From Boesenbergia rotunda (Eukaryota > Streptophyta > Magnoliopsida > Zingiberales > Zingiberaceae), in NCBI GenBank assembly GCA_024364735.1, contig JAGFNQ010008307.1:310001-374000 (forward strand): a stretch of 64,000 nucleotides of DNA, given 5' to 3'. The notes under the pieces were generated by a model. That model searched no databases and was not told the origin of the DNA. It was given only the letters and a program-made list of their open reading frames with translations. A program made the position numbers and the translations under genes. Positions 20,225 through 32,100 of the stretch are shown here, in pieces. Position 1 is the stretch's first letter. Each line of letters starts with the position of its first letter.

Positions 20225-21874
20225 CTAAACAGTTCTAAAGATCGAAGTTTTGGGTACCCAAATTTTGGGACCTAATGCATCAACAATGAGGGACTTTGGC
20301 ACCCATGCCTTAGTCATTTTCTTTTTGGCTTTTTGAACCCTAGAATCATCTTGTGATCTAAATTGGGTTCTTGACATTAATAATACAAAGGTTGGTTCCT
20401 TAGGTCGGTAACCGATACCGGCCTTATTGTAAACTGCCCTTTGGGAATTTAAGATCATGTCTAATGTTTTAGAGCTAGTTGAAAACTTCTCAAGAATATT
20501 CTTGAGTTTTTCAACTTCACTCCTCAAGATCCTATTGTCATCCTCAAGTTTTTTTATCATGCAAATTATCAATATCCTCATCCTTAGAGGATTTCTCATG
20601 AAAATCATTAATATCCTCCACCCTAGAGGATTTCAATTCTTCTACTTCCAATTTCGACAATTTAACTTTGTTCTTGGATTTTTTAAGCAATCTAGCTAGA
20701 CATGCAATGGTTCTATAGCACTTATCTAGCTCGGGAGAAATTACCTCTTCATCATCCGAAGATGATGAAGGCGCGGTTGAGGAGCTTGATTCATCTCCAC
20801 TCTCCTCTTCATTTGAATCCTCTATGGCCATGAGGGCACGGTGATGAGTGTACTTCTCCTCTTTCTCTTCTTCGGATGAACTAGAGGACGATTGATCCCA
20901 TGTGGCCCTCAAGGCCTTCCTTTTCTTCTTTGATTTATCCTTCTTCTTCTTTAACTTCGGACATTCATCCTTGTAATGCCCTTTCTTGCTACACTCATAG
21001 CAAGTAACATTAGACTTATCAAATTTAACTTCACTCGGGTTACCTTTACCCTTGAGGCGTCGGCTCTTCCTCATCATTCTTCTAACAAAGTTGGCCATCT
21101 CGGAGGAAGAAGACCAGCTGCCCTCCTCCTCGAACTCGGATGAGTATGAGGATGAAGATGAAGAGGCTTCCTCTCCTTCTTCTTCCCCTTCTTCTTCTTG
21201 TTGTCACCTGCCACTAAAGCAATACCTTTCTCTTTTGAACTTTTGTTAGAGATCTCATGTAGTTCCATTTCATAAAATAGATCTTCTAACTTAACAAAAG
21301 ATAAATCCTTGGACACCTTGTAAGGATCCACCATGGATGACCACAAGGCGTTCCTAGGAAAAGCTTTGAGGACATACCTTATAAAATCTCGGTTCTCTAC
21401 CTTCTCATTAATGGAGTGGAGACCGTTGAGGATTTCTTTGAATCGTCCATGGAGTGTACTTACAGTTTCATTCTCTTCCATGGATAGATTTTGGAGTTGG
21501 GTGAGAAGGAGGTCCTTCTTGGCAGTCCGGGTGTCTTGAGTGCCTTCATGGAGCTCAATGATCTTGCTCCATAGGTCTTTAGCACTTGTGAAGGGACCAA
21601 CCTTGATTATTTGGTCCTTGGTCAACCCGCATTGCAAAGTTACTACCGCTTTCGCATCGGCTTCACCTTTCCGGATTTGATCTGCCGACCAACTTGAGAA
21701 GTTCATCTCTTTTCCCTCAGCATCTTTAGGAGTGGAAAAACCTTCCTTGACAGCAAACCACATGCTGAGGTTGGTTTTGAGGTAAAACTCCATCTTCGAC
21801 CTCCAATATGAAAAATCAGTGCCGTCGAAGTGTGGAGGTCGGTTGGTGCTAAATCCTTCTCTTCCCATGGCCAT
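20225..21874 (-). pseudogene. Copy 1 gag (copia type), frameshifted
   Basis: The first ATG (21874) lies 45 nt beyond the primer-binding site and gives MAMGREGF. The N-terminal half is a UBN2/copia gag domain (FDGTDFSYWRSKMEFYLKT..., EGTQDTRTAKKDLLLTQLQNL). A basic stretch follows, then one CCHC zinc knuckle (CYECSKKGHYKDECP), an acidic Ser/Glu patch, a coiled coil and a C-terminal AWVPKS...KIWVPKTS motif. Gag would form the particle that packages element RNA. A frameshift near 21160-21180 and another in a T-run near 20550-20600 split it into three overlapping frames. The Trp codon just before EMANFVRR is intact here, unlike copy 2. Confidence 0.85.
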
Positions 21875-21918
21875 CTTTGTTAGCTCTCGGATGTTAAGCC
21901 GTTGAAGTAGAGCCCCAA

Positions 21919-21930
21919 GCTCTGATACCA
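21919..21930 (-). other. Copy 1 primer-binding site (Met-tRNA)
   Basis: Minus strand TGGTATCAGAGC, complementary to the 3' end of plant initiator Met-tRNA, two bases from the LTR end (..CCAACA). It makes 21933-23580 the 5' LTR of copy 1. Confidence 0.85.
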
Positions 21931-21932
21931 CT

Positions 21933-23580
21933 TGTTGGAAACGGGATGGCTAGAGGGGGGGGGTGAATATAGCCAGACACAATTTCTTTGAGATTAAGGA
22001 TTTCTGCACTTGAGTGATTAGTAGCGGAAGACAAATACAAGACAGAAAACAAGTTGCAGAAATGAAACACAAACCAAAATGCTAACAAGGATCATTTACA
22101 AGGTTCGGGGATATCTTGCCCCTACTCCTTGGCGTGCCCTTAAGGTGGGCGATCCCTTGATCGTCGACAGATCAAGCCCCGGAAATCCGGATATCAAATC
22201 CTCCTTCTCGGTGGAGTAACCTCTCCACAAAATGTCTCAACAAGTTGATGTAGAATGAAAAGCACAGAGACAATCAGAGACTTACAGAGCACAAGCAGAT
22301 GAAGAGAAACGCTTACAAGCACAAACAACAACCCAGCATAACCTCGGCAAGAGCCTTCACTCAGCTCTTCCGGGTTTCGGTCACCCGGCTTCACTCACTG
22401 GGATTTCAACCTAGCTTCACTCACTAGGATTTCAGTCACCCGGCTTCATTCATCGGGACCCGGCTTCACTNGCCTGATCGGTCACCAGACCGATCCAGCA
22501 GTTTCTGCACACTCCTGATTGGTCCCCCAGACCAATCAGGCTCCTGCCTGATCGGTCACCAGACCAATCAGGCTCCAGCCTGATCGGTCACCAGACCAAT
22601 CAGGCTTGAGTGAACAGTGATTCTTTAATCAAATCCTAAGTCTCTGATCGGTCACCGGACCGTTCTGGACCTGATTAGCAAGGGAACTCAACTCACTGTT
22701 CGCTCCCTGATCGGTCACCAGACCGATCAGGAGCTGTGTAGTGAGTGAAACACACACTCCCTGATCGGTCACCAGGACGATCAGATATCGCTGGATCGAT
22801 CACCAACCGATCCACGAAGGAGCAGCGTGTCAACTCCCTGATCGGTCACCAGACCGATCCAGGGACGCAGACCTAGCCTTCCAAGCTAGGATTTCATTCA
22901 CCTTAGCCCTCCAAGCTAAGGATTTTTCAATCTAACTCTCCAAAGTTGGGAATTTGCACCTAACCCTCCAAGTTAGGACTTTTCACCTAGCCCTCCAAGC
23001 TAGGACTTTCACCTAGCCCTCCAAGCTAGGACTTTTCACCCAACCCCTCCGAGTTAGACCCTCATCCAACCTAGCCCTCCAAGCTAGGCACCTGACCTTC
23101 CAAGCCAGGACTTTTCACCTAACCCTGCCAGTTGGCCTTTTCACCTAACCCTCCAAGTTAGGACTTTTCACCTAGCCCTCCAAGCTAGGACTTTTCACCC
23201 AACCTTCCGAGTTAGGACTTTTCACACCTGGCTTCACTCACCAGGACCCGACTTCACTCACCGGGATTTCCAACACCTGGCTTCACTCACCAAGACCCGG
23301 CTTCACTCATCGAGATTTCCAACACCTGGCTTCACTCACCAGGATTTCCAACACCTGGCTTCACTCACCAGGACCCGGCTTCACTCACCGAGATTTCCAA
23401 CACCTGGCTTCACTCACCAGGATTTCCAAACACCTGGCTTCACTCACCAGGACCCGGCTTCACTCACCGGGATTTCCATGCCCAGTCCTCGACCAGGACT
23501 TTAACCCAAATTTGCTCAAACCAAACTTAAATCATTGTCAAACACCAAAACAACAACCGGGCCAGACTGGCACATCAACA
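21933..23580 (-). repeat. Composite LTR 2 (shared, chimeric, 1648 bp)
   Basis: Acts as 5' LTR for copy 1 and 3' LTR for copy 2. Its first 440 bp match the start of LTR 1. At 22372 it jumps to the CACCCGGCTTCACTCA block that lies at 17452 in LTR 1. At the ambiguous base N (22471) it returns to the hairpin array as found in LTR 3 (28609 on). About 600 bp present in the other two LTRs is missing. Confidence 0.75.
22471..22471. other. Ambiguous base (N) at an LTR junction
   Basis: The only N seen in the window. It lies exactly at the breakpoint between two non-collinear LTR blocks, which suggests a sequence join or consensus conflict rather than biology. Confidence 0.9.
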
Positions 23581-25858
23581 ATCTCCCCCTTTTTGTTGGT
23601 TTGACAACCCGATTTAAGTTTAGGTATCAATCAATTGAAGTCCATTCAATTCTTATAAGGGAATCATGATCCTCCCCCTATAATAACCATAAACTTAATC
23701 ATTCATTTTCTCCCCCTTTGTCAAACATCGAAAAGGGTATGGTTATTAAGTTTGAACATACCTCCCCCTCAAACATGGGTCTCTCCCCAAACCCAAAATA
23801 ATCAAAGCATAATTTTGAATTGCACATGAATACATATACTAAATAATATCATGGTCAAGTATGTATATGATTCATATGACAATAATTATCGCAGTTCCAT
23901 CAGACTGATGATCGATACAGAAAAATTTCTGATTTATCTATGAACGATCAATTTTCAGAAAAATTTCTGTAATTCTAATTCGTTCAAGATCGGACTGCGT
24001 TAGCAATTGGACTTCCATGTGAAGACATATACAGAAGTATATTATGATCAAATATGTATATGCTTCATAGGACAAGTAAGGAATGCATCTGTATCTGACA
24101 CATAGTCCTGATTGGTCTCCGTGACCGATCAGGGTCGTTGATTACTTGATACAGAAGAATTTATGATTAGTCTGGGGAGTGATCAGATTTCAGAAAAATT
24201 CCTGAAACTCTGATACATTCCTGATCAGACTGCATTAATAATTGACATTCCATAACCGGGGAGTAGACTCTATTAATATTCGATATTTCAGAAACAATTC
24301 TGAAATACGACATTAAGAATAAGAGTCACGACTCAACAAACCCTTTCTTATGAATTTGAACATTCCAACATAGGTTTGTATCAAATCACTATTAAGTACT
24401 AGGTTTGCATCACATGAACAAATTTGTGCTTCCTTAGTACCAGGTTTGTACCAATGGAAGATCAAGTATATTTCAATTGTAATCGGTTTGTATCAGATTT
24501 GTGTGTTGTATGATCATTAAACTGATACAATTCGACAAGACGATATTGGTTTGAGGAGGTTTTGGATCAATTTGGAACGATCTGGGAGTTCCTCGATCAG
24601 AGTTGGTCTGATCGGTCACCGGACCGATCAGAAGCACCCCTGATCGGTCGGTGGACCGATCAGGGATGATACAGAATGGTTTCTGAAACTGTTATATTTC
24701 AGAAATGGATTTGTTTCACCCCTTAACCACTCCTAAACCCCAATTAGATTCAAATTTAACTCCTAACAGAGTTCCATTAAACAACATTCATGTTTCTCTA
24801 CCCAAAGGAAACAACATGATTTGTATCTCTTTAACTATCATGTATATTATCAAATCATGCAACATCTCCAATATATCTTGAGAGTAAAACTTGTAAATAC
24901 AAAGGTCAAAGCATGATTCCAGAAAACATGATAAGTTTGAAAGCGATCAACATGTGATTAAATTTCAAAACATGCCTATATAATACCAGTATCAAGGCAT
25001 GATCAAATTCCCAATTTTTTCAAGTTCATTTACTATCATAAGCAACACTAAGTGTGAAGACCTTGAATACATGCCAATTCTTTTGATTCATTTCAAGAAA
25101 ACACTGAACCTAGACCTTAAGTTCATGTTCTTGTCTAATGATGTATTGTGAGATTTTCAATGTATCCATACTTGTTCTTTAGCATGCATCCATGTTCTAC
25201 AACACTATTTGAGTCAAAACATGATGGTGTTCTCTAAGCATGAAATTGAGTATCAAAACATGTTTGTATCAAAGCATGATCATATCAAGAAACCTTAGTT
25301 TGAAACAAAGAGGGCACTAAATCAAAGAACTTAAATAGTGAATTTTAAAACTCATGGTGATGCCTTGTGAGATTTTTATAATGATCAGCCCAAACTATAT
25401 GTTCATCTTGTTCTTAAACATGCATTCATGTGTTATAACACATACAAGATACTCATGGCATACTTGGGCTTGAGATAAGACATTTCATAAACCATAACTT
25501 GCATGAAAACACAAATTGCAACCATAAAACCAATTCTTTTAAGCAATTCATGCCAAGAGCAAGTTATGTGTGAAACCCTTCATGCAATATATATAATTTT
25601 TCCAAAACTTGTAGATTTATTTTGAAGCATGGATATACTATCATTCATTGCATGAAAAGTTTCCTTATTGCCCAAATGAGATTTCATAACTTACTAGCCA
25701 AGAGATCATATTGTTATAAGAGCTAAGACAATGAAGATCAAAGCACTTAATTTGAACATTCCATAACCAATCATGTGAATGACAATTTTTGTTGGTCATG
25801 GGTTTGGAGCACCAAATATCAACCACCCATGTTGATAGATGCTCCCCCTCAATTAAAG
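23581..25858 (-). other. Copy 2: polypurine tract and non-coding 3' region
   Basis: Same organisation as 17931-20224: ATCTCCCCCTTTTTG at 23581, CTCCCCC-rich stretches, AT-rich words around ATATGTATATG, and GATCGGTC hairpins near 24610-24660. No pol. Confidence 0.7.
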
Positions 25859-27502
25859 TTATACAATTCTAAATATGGAGGTTTTAGGTACCCAAATTTT
25901 GGGACCTAAGGAATCTACAATGAATGACTTTGGCACCCATACCTTAGTCAATTTCTTTCTAACCTTTTGAACCCTAGAATCATTTGATGATCTAAATTGG
26001 GTTCTTGACATTAATGATACAAAGGTTGGTTCCTTAGGTCGGTAACCTATACCGGCCTTATTGTAAACCGCCCTTTGGGAATTGAGTATCATGTCTAAGG
26101 TTTTGGAGCTAGATGAGAATTTCTCAAGAACATTCTTGAGATTTTCAACTTCGCTCTTTAAGTCCTTATTTTCATCCTCAAGATTTTTAACATGCAAATT
26201 ATCAAGATCCTCATCCTTAGAGGATTTCTCATGAAAATCATTAATATCCTCCACCCTAGAGGATTTCAACTCTTCTACTTCCAATTTCAACAATTTAACT
26301 TTGTTCTTGGATTTTTTAAGCAATCTAGCTAGACATGCAATGGTTCTATAGCACTTATCTAGCTCGGGAGAAATTACCTCTTCATCATCCGAAGATGATG
26401 AAGGCGCGGTTGAGGAGCTTGATTCATCTCTACTCTCCACTTCATTTGAATCCTCTATGGCCATGAGAGCACGGTGATGAGTATACTTCTCCTCCTTCTC
26501 TTCTTCGGATGAACTAGAGGACGATTCATCCCATGTGGCCCTCAAGGCCTTCCTTTTCTTCTTTGATTTATCATTCTTCTTCTTTAACTTCGGACATTCA
26601 TCCTTGTAATGTCCTTTCTTGCTACACTCATAACAAGTAACATTAGACTTATCAAATTTAACTTCACTTGGGTTACCTTTACCCTTGAGGCGCCGGCTCT
26701 TCCTCATCATCCTTCTAACAAAGTTGGTCATCTCGGAGGAAGAAGACTAGCTTCCCTCCTCCTCGGACTCGGATGAGGATGAAGATGAAGAGACTTCCTT
26801 CTTCTTCTTCCCCTTCTTCTTCTTCTTGTTGTCACCTGCCACTAAAGCAATACCTTTCTCTTTTGAACTTTTGTTAGAGATCTCATGTAGTTCTATTTCA
26901 CAAAATAGATCTTCTAACTTAACAAAAGATAAATCCTTGGACACCTTGTAAGCATCCACCATGGATGACCACAAGGCATTCCTAGGAAAAGCTTTGAGGA
27001 CATACCTTATAAGATCTCGGTTCTCTACCTTCTCATTAATGGAGTGGAGACCGTTGATGATTTCTTTGAATCGTCCATGGAGTGTACTTACAGTTTCATT
27101 CTCTTCCATGGACAAATTTTGAAGTTGGGTGAGAAGAATGTCCTTCTTGGCAGTCCGGGTGTCTTGAGTGCCTTCATGGAGCTCAATGATCTTGCTCCAT
27201 AGGTCTTTAGCACTTGTGAAGGGACCAACCTTGATTATTTGGTCCTTGGTCAACCCGCATTGCAAAGTTACCACCGCTTTCGCATCGGCTTCACCTTTCC
27301 GGATTTGATCTGCCGACCAACTTGAGAAGTTCATCTCTTTTCCCTCAGCATCTTTAGGAGTGGAAAAACCTTCCTTGATAGCAAACCACATGCTGAGGTT
27401 GGTTTTGAGATAAAACTCCATCTTCGACCTCCAATATGAAAAATCAGTGTCGTCGAAGAGTGGAGGTCGGTTGGTGCTAAACCCTTCTCTTCCCATGGCC
27501 AT
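25859..27502 (-). pseudogene. Copy 2 gag (copia type), single premature stop
   Basis: One continuous minus-strand frame of about 547 codons, broken only by a TAG at 26747-26749, where copy 1 has TGG (a G-to-A change). The order is the same as copy 1: gag domain (residues about 10-200), Lys-rich run, Ser/Glu-rich stretch, the stop, the CCHC knuckle CYECSKKGHYKDECP, an acidic region, a coiled coil and the C-terminal KVWVPKS..KIWVPKTS repeat. The near-intact state suggests a young copy. The first ATG is 27502, downstream of the primer-binding site. Confidence 0.85.
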
Positions 27503-27546
27503 CTTTGTTAGCTCTCGGATGTTAAGCCGTTGAAGTAGAGCCCCAA

Positions 27547-27558
27547 GCTCTGATACCA
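27547..27558 (-). other. Copy 2 primer-binding site (Met-tRNA)
   Basis: Minus strand TGGTATCAGAGC, two bases inside the LTR that starts at 27561. Confidence 0.85.
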
Positions 27559-27560
27559 CT

Positions 27561-29789
27561 TGTTGGGAACGAGATGGCTATAGAGGGGGGGTGAATATAG
27601 GTAGACACAATTTCTTTGAGCTTAAGGATTTCTGCACTTGAGTGATTAGCAGCGGAAGACAAATACAAACAGAAATGCAAGTTGCAGAAATGAAGAGCAG
27701 ACCAAATGGACACTAACACCTCGATATACAAGGTTCGGGGATAACTTGCCCCTACTCCTTGGCGTGCCCTTAAGGTGGGCGATCCCTTGATCGTCGGCAG
27801 ATCAAGCCCTGGAAATCCAGATATCAAATCCTCCTTCTCGGTGGAGTAACCTCTCCACAAAATGTCTCAACAAGATGATGTAGAATGAAAAGCACAGAGA
27901 CAATCAGAGACTTACAGAGCACAAGCAGATGAAGAGAAACGCTTACAAGCACAAACAACACCCCAGCACAACCTCGGCAAGAGCCTTCACTTAGCTCTTC
28001 CTTGTTTGCTTGTTGATCGCCTTGCCACGAGTCCTTCTTAGTGCTCAAGTCTCTCAAGCTTCAAAGGATGATCAAAGTTTGCAGAAGCTTCAAGACTCAG
28101 AGTGATTGCTAAGGATGGATCAAGTGTTGCTGCCGTAGAGAGAACTCCCTTCTCTTCATCGCCAACCCACACTTATCCTAGCTGCCATCGCCAACTCACA
28201 GACGCTCCACACAGCTCCCAGCTGCTCACCTGCAACAAGCCAGCTACCCCTGACCTCCTCTGGACTCACTGAACTCTCCTCAGTCGAGCCCCAGCCCCAG
28301 GTCAGCTTCCAGCCGTTGCCAGCAGCGCCCGTTGTAACCTGCGATGGAAAACTGCCAAACCTGCTCAATGGAAAGCCTCTGTTTGACCCTCCTTGAGTGT
28401 TTGAATCCATCCCTGTAAAGCCTGCACACTCCAACAGAAGCTTAGCAATGCATATCAAAACATATCAGTAGTGTATCAGAGAATCGGCAGTAAAAACAGA
28501 CGCGATCAGAGCTTCTGACAGCTTATTTGAATTAAAGTTCTGCTCCTGATCGGTCACCAGACCGATCAGGGAGGAGCCTGATCGGTCACCAGACCGATCA
28601 GGGAGGAGCCTGATCGGTCACCAGACTGATCCAGCAGTTTCTGCACACTCCTGATTGGTCCCCAGACCAATCAGGCTCCTGCCTGATCGGTCACCAGACC
28701 AATCAGGCTCCAGCCTGATCGGTCACCAGACCAATCAGGCTTGAGTGAACAGTGATTCTTTAATCAAATCCTAAGTCTCTGGTCGGTCACCGGACCATTC
28801 TGGACCTGATTAGCAAGGGAACTCAACTCACTGTTCGCTCCCTGATCGGTCACCAGACCGATCAGGAGCTGTGTAGTGAGTGAAACACACACTCCCTGAT
28901 CGGTCACCAGACCGATCAGATATCGCTGGATCGGTCACCAAACCGATCCACGAAGGAGCAGCGTGTCAACTCCCTGATCGGTCACCAGACCGATCCAGGG
29001 ACGCAGACCTAGCCTTCCAAGCTAGGATTTCATTCACCTTAGCCCTCCAAGCTAAGGATTTTTCAATCTAACTCTCCAAGTTAGGAATTTGCACCTAACC
29101 CTCCAAGTTAGGACTTTTCACCTAGCCCTCCAAGCTAGGACTTTTCACCTAGCCCTCCAAACTAGGACTTTTCACCCAACCCCTCCGAGTTAGACCCTCA
29201 TCCAACCTAGCCCTCCAAGCTAGGCACCTGACCTTCCAAGCCAGGACTATTCACCTAACCCTCCAGTTGGGACTTTTCACCTAACCCTCCAAGTTAGGAC
29301 TTTTCACCTAGCCCTCCAAGTTAGGACTTTTCACCCAACCTTCCGTGTTAGGACTTTTCCACACCTGGCTTCACTCACCAGGACCCGGCTTCACTCACCG
29401 GGATTTCCAACACCTGGCTTCACTCACCAGGACCCGGCTTCACTCACCGAAATTTCCAACACCTGGCTTCACTCACCAGGATTTCCAACACCTGGCTTCA
29501 CTCACCAGGACCCGGCTTCACTCACCGAGATTTCCAACACCTGGCTTCACTCACCAGGATTTCCAACACCTGGCTTTACTCACCAGGACCCGGCTTCACT
29601 CACCGAGATTTTCAACACCTGGCTTCACTCACCAGGATTTCCAACACCTGGCTTCACTCACCAGGACCCGGCTTCACTCACCGGGATTTCATGCCCAGTC
29701 CTCGACCAGGACTTTAACCCAAATTTGCTCAACCAAACTTAAATCATTGTCAAACACCAAAACAACAACCGGGCCAGACTGCATCAACA
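27561..29789 (-). repeat. Composite LTR 3 (5' LTR, 2229 bp)
   Basis: Starts TGTTGGGAACGAG and ends GACTGCATCAACA. Full length, with the hairpin array (28550-29000), a 27-bp TAGCCCTCCAAGCTAGGACT array (29010-29350) and the CTTCACTCACC array (29360-29690). The arrays account for the long open frame at 29345-29800. Confidence 0.85.
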
Positions 29790-31141
29790 GTTTGCACTAA
29801 CGGTCAAACTCGGGTTTTGATGTATGACAAAGTGGTTAAAGTTAGGGTTGTTGGTTTTTAACCTCTTTACTAAGTGTGCAGGGTTGAAAGACTTAGGACC
29901 AGACACCAGGCTGAAGTCCAGGATGGTTGAGTCCTGGCGGGAAGTCCAGTTGGGTCCGCGGGACCTGACAACTGGCTGAAGACCAAGTTGGTTGAGACTT
30001 GGCAGGAAGACCAGAGTGGTTGAGCCTTGGCAGGAAGTCCTGGTGGGTCAAGAAGTCAAGTAAAGCTGCACAAAGGGTAAGTGAGGTAAGTCACTGGAGG
30101 AGCGAACCAGTGAGGACGAGTCCATTTATGGGACTTTAGGCGCGGTCCAATTTAGACCCATTTGGGTGATCTATGTTGAGGCCTGGTTAGATCCTGGTCT
30201 AGGAGACAGGGTCTAATTAACTATGAATATATTTTACTCCAATATATTTGATAACATTATCTTACAGAGTTTGTTTGATATATGGACTAAGCTACAAAAC
30301 ACTTCTTGTGTAAATTAAGTCCTATCCATTTTGTTTAATTACTTAGTTACATCTTATTTAATTGTTTATTAATTCATGCTTTGTTCGGTGAAGCATGAGG
30401 ATAGAAACAAATCTCCTTTGAATTAATTTTTAATTTGCTAAAACTTGTTCACTTCTTGTTAAATTAATTCCTATCCATTTTGTTACATCTTATTTAATTA
30501 TTTATTAATTCATATTTTTCGGTGAAGCATGAGGATAGAAACAAAGTCTCCTTTGAATTAATTTTTAATTGCTAAATATTGGATAAGGAGCACACGTGAA
30601 TAGGATCTGGATAAGAACCAAAAAGCTCGAGAGCCCCTCTATAAAAAGCCTGGCTGTAGAGCTTGAAGGTATATCGAAATATTTTTCTGAAAAAAGGCTT
30701 TTCAAGTGCTCTCTCTTCCAAACTCTCCTGCTGCGGTCCAAGCTACGACGTGTTCACGTTTGATCGCTGCCGGAACTTCAACCCCAACATCTGAGCCCAT
30801 CTAGGAGATCTTCTAAGTTGTTGGGTAACGCAATTTTTATTTCTTGCATTTAATTACTTGAAAGTGTGGGGTTGTCACACTTTCAATTCTTTTGTACTCG
30901 CCTACTCTATCGGGGTTTACCGGTAGAGAGTTTTAGTGGATTGCCCAACGGAAAGGTCCGAGGGACCTGGGCCTTGGAGTAGGAGTCGCCGAAGGCTCCG
31001 AACGAAGTAAAACTACCTGTGTCGTTTGTATTGGTTTTTCGTTCGTGTTTTATTTTTTCCGCTGTGCACGCTTTTTAAAGCGCTCTAATTTTTTAAAAAG
31101 TCACGTGATTCACCCCCCCTCTCACGTGCATCGATCCTACA
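29790..31141 (+). repeat. Lone copia-type LTR, plus orientation
   Basis: A different SIRE-like LTR in the opposite direction. It has a TATA box at 30640-30648 (TATAAAAAG), a CACCCCCCCTCTCACGTG block near 31113 and an end at CGATCCTACA. No primer-binding site follows 31141 and no interior is present, so it is a solo or truncated LTR. Its first bases appear to be missing where it meets LTR 3. It contains a direct duplication of about 137 bp (30304-30580) and short TGGTTGAG..TGG(C/G)(A/G)GGAAG repeats (29900-30060). Confidence 0.6.
30304..30580. repeat. 137-bp direct duplication in the lone LTR
   Basis: AAGTCCTATCCATTTTGTT and GGTGAAGCATGAGGATAG occur in both halves in the same order, with minor indels between copies. 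Confidence 0.75.
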
Positions 31142-31459
31142 CAAGACATGGAATAAAGGATTGCCTTCCATATCTGGGACAGAGTTTACTAAAATTGTTG
31201 TACAAGGACCCACCCAAAGCAGATCGTAAGAGGATGTTTATTTTTGTTAAAAATAACAATGCATTTCATAATTGGTTTTATAAGATGACAACAATGTCAA
31301 TATTGGTTTTTCAGGTCGGATTGTTCATTTTTCATGATGCGGTATGCAGAAAGTCTAGTTTTTCAAAGATCTACAGATTTTAGCCAAAAGGAAATGAAAA
31401 ATTATCGATTTCAGGTGGGCTATAAAATAATGAGAGACAAGTGCTGGAAGCTAAATCTA

Positions 31460-31930
31460 TAGCTAGAGTTTTTGTTCATACTATGCATATGTAATTGTGA
31501 GCACAAACATTGTATATTTGTAATTATACAATCCATGTACTCCTTTTTAAATCAATGAAACTTTCCTTCGGATCATTGTTTTTGTCTCATATATGATCTG
31601 TAATATGTAATTGTTGTGGAACCCATCAGTAATATTGAACCTTATTTTTGCTAGAATCATTTGAATTGAGGACCACATTGGGCCTGAAACAAAAGCATTT
31701 TAGGAAACCCAGTCAGGGCCTGAAACAAAATGATTCAGTTGTATAATGTAAGTTTCATGACAAACAATATATGTTTGTAGTTATAATGTATGTAAACCAT
31801 TTTGATACTCCAATGGAGCATTGCTTTCGATCCTTGTTATTGTGTAATATCTAATCTATAATATGTCCTCTTGTCGATACTATAAGGAATATTGAACCTT
31901 ACTTTTCCTCTACCCTAATTTTAAATCACA
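31460..31930. repeat. Direct duplication in the MULE left flank
   Basis: The blocks around 31520-31690 and 31795-31930 share order and words (ATCATTGTTTTTGT / ATCCTTGTTATTGT, AATATTGAACCTTA), each followed by a GGGCCTGAAA-type repeat. It is an old duplication of about 280-bp spacing. Confidence 0.6.
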
Positions 31931-32100
31931 GCCCACGCTGAGCCTGAAATAATATCATTTCAGGCCCAGCGTGGGTCTGAAATAATCTCATTTCAGGCCC
32001 ACTCTGGGCCTGAAATAATTCCATTTCAGGCCCAAGCTGGGCCTGACACAATAATGTTCAGGCCCACGCAGGGCCTGACACAATAATCTCATTTCAGATT
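31928..32100. repeat. Palindromic CAGGCCC/GGGCCTG array, left side of MULE
   Basis: At least five units of about 35-38 bp of the form ATTTCAGGCCCannnnGGGCCTGAAAT (lower-case positions vary). Two further units lie at 31676-31740. The same motif forms the larger right-hand array at 34915-35400. Confidence 0.8.

Larger units (their letters stand above)
15687..29789 (-). mobile_element. Tandem gag-only Ty1/copia (SIRE-like) composite, LTR-gag-LTR-gag-LTR
   Basis: Three LTRs (15687-17930, 21933-23580, 27561-29789) enclose two interiors of about 4 kb each. The interiors have the same order on the minus strand: Met-tRNA primer-binding site, gag, about 2.3 kb of non-coding DNA, polypurine tract. Neither copy has any protease, integrase or reverse transcriptase, and the two copies match along their length. 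The missing pol is therefore a family trait, not two separate deletions. Such gag-only elements need pol from autonomous relatives. The shared middle LTR indicates recombination between two elements or tandem amplification. The outer 5-bp flanks (GACTT at left, GTTTG at right) do not match. Confidence 0.8.

Noticed and set aside
29345..29800. 151-codon frame with repeated FTHQDFQHLASLTRTRLHSP
   Set aside because: Direct translation of the CTTCACTCACC tandem repeat in LTR 3. The related frame at 17333-17677 is the same artefact in LTR 1.
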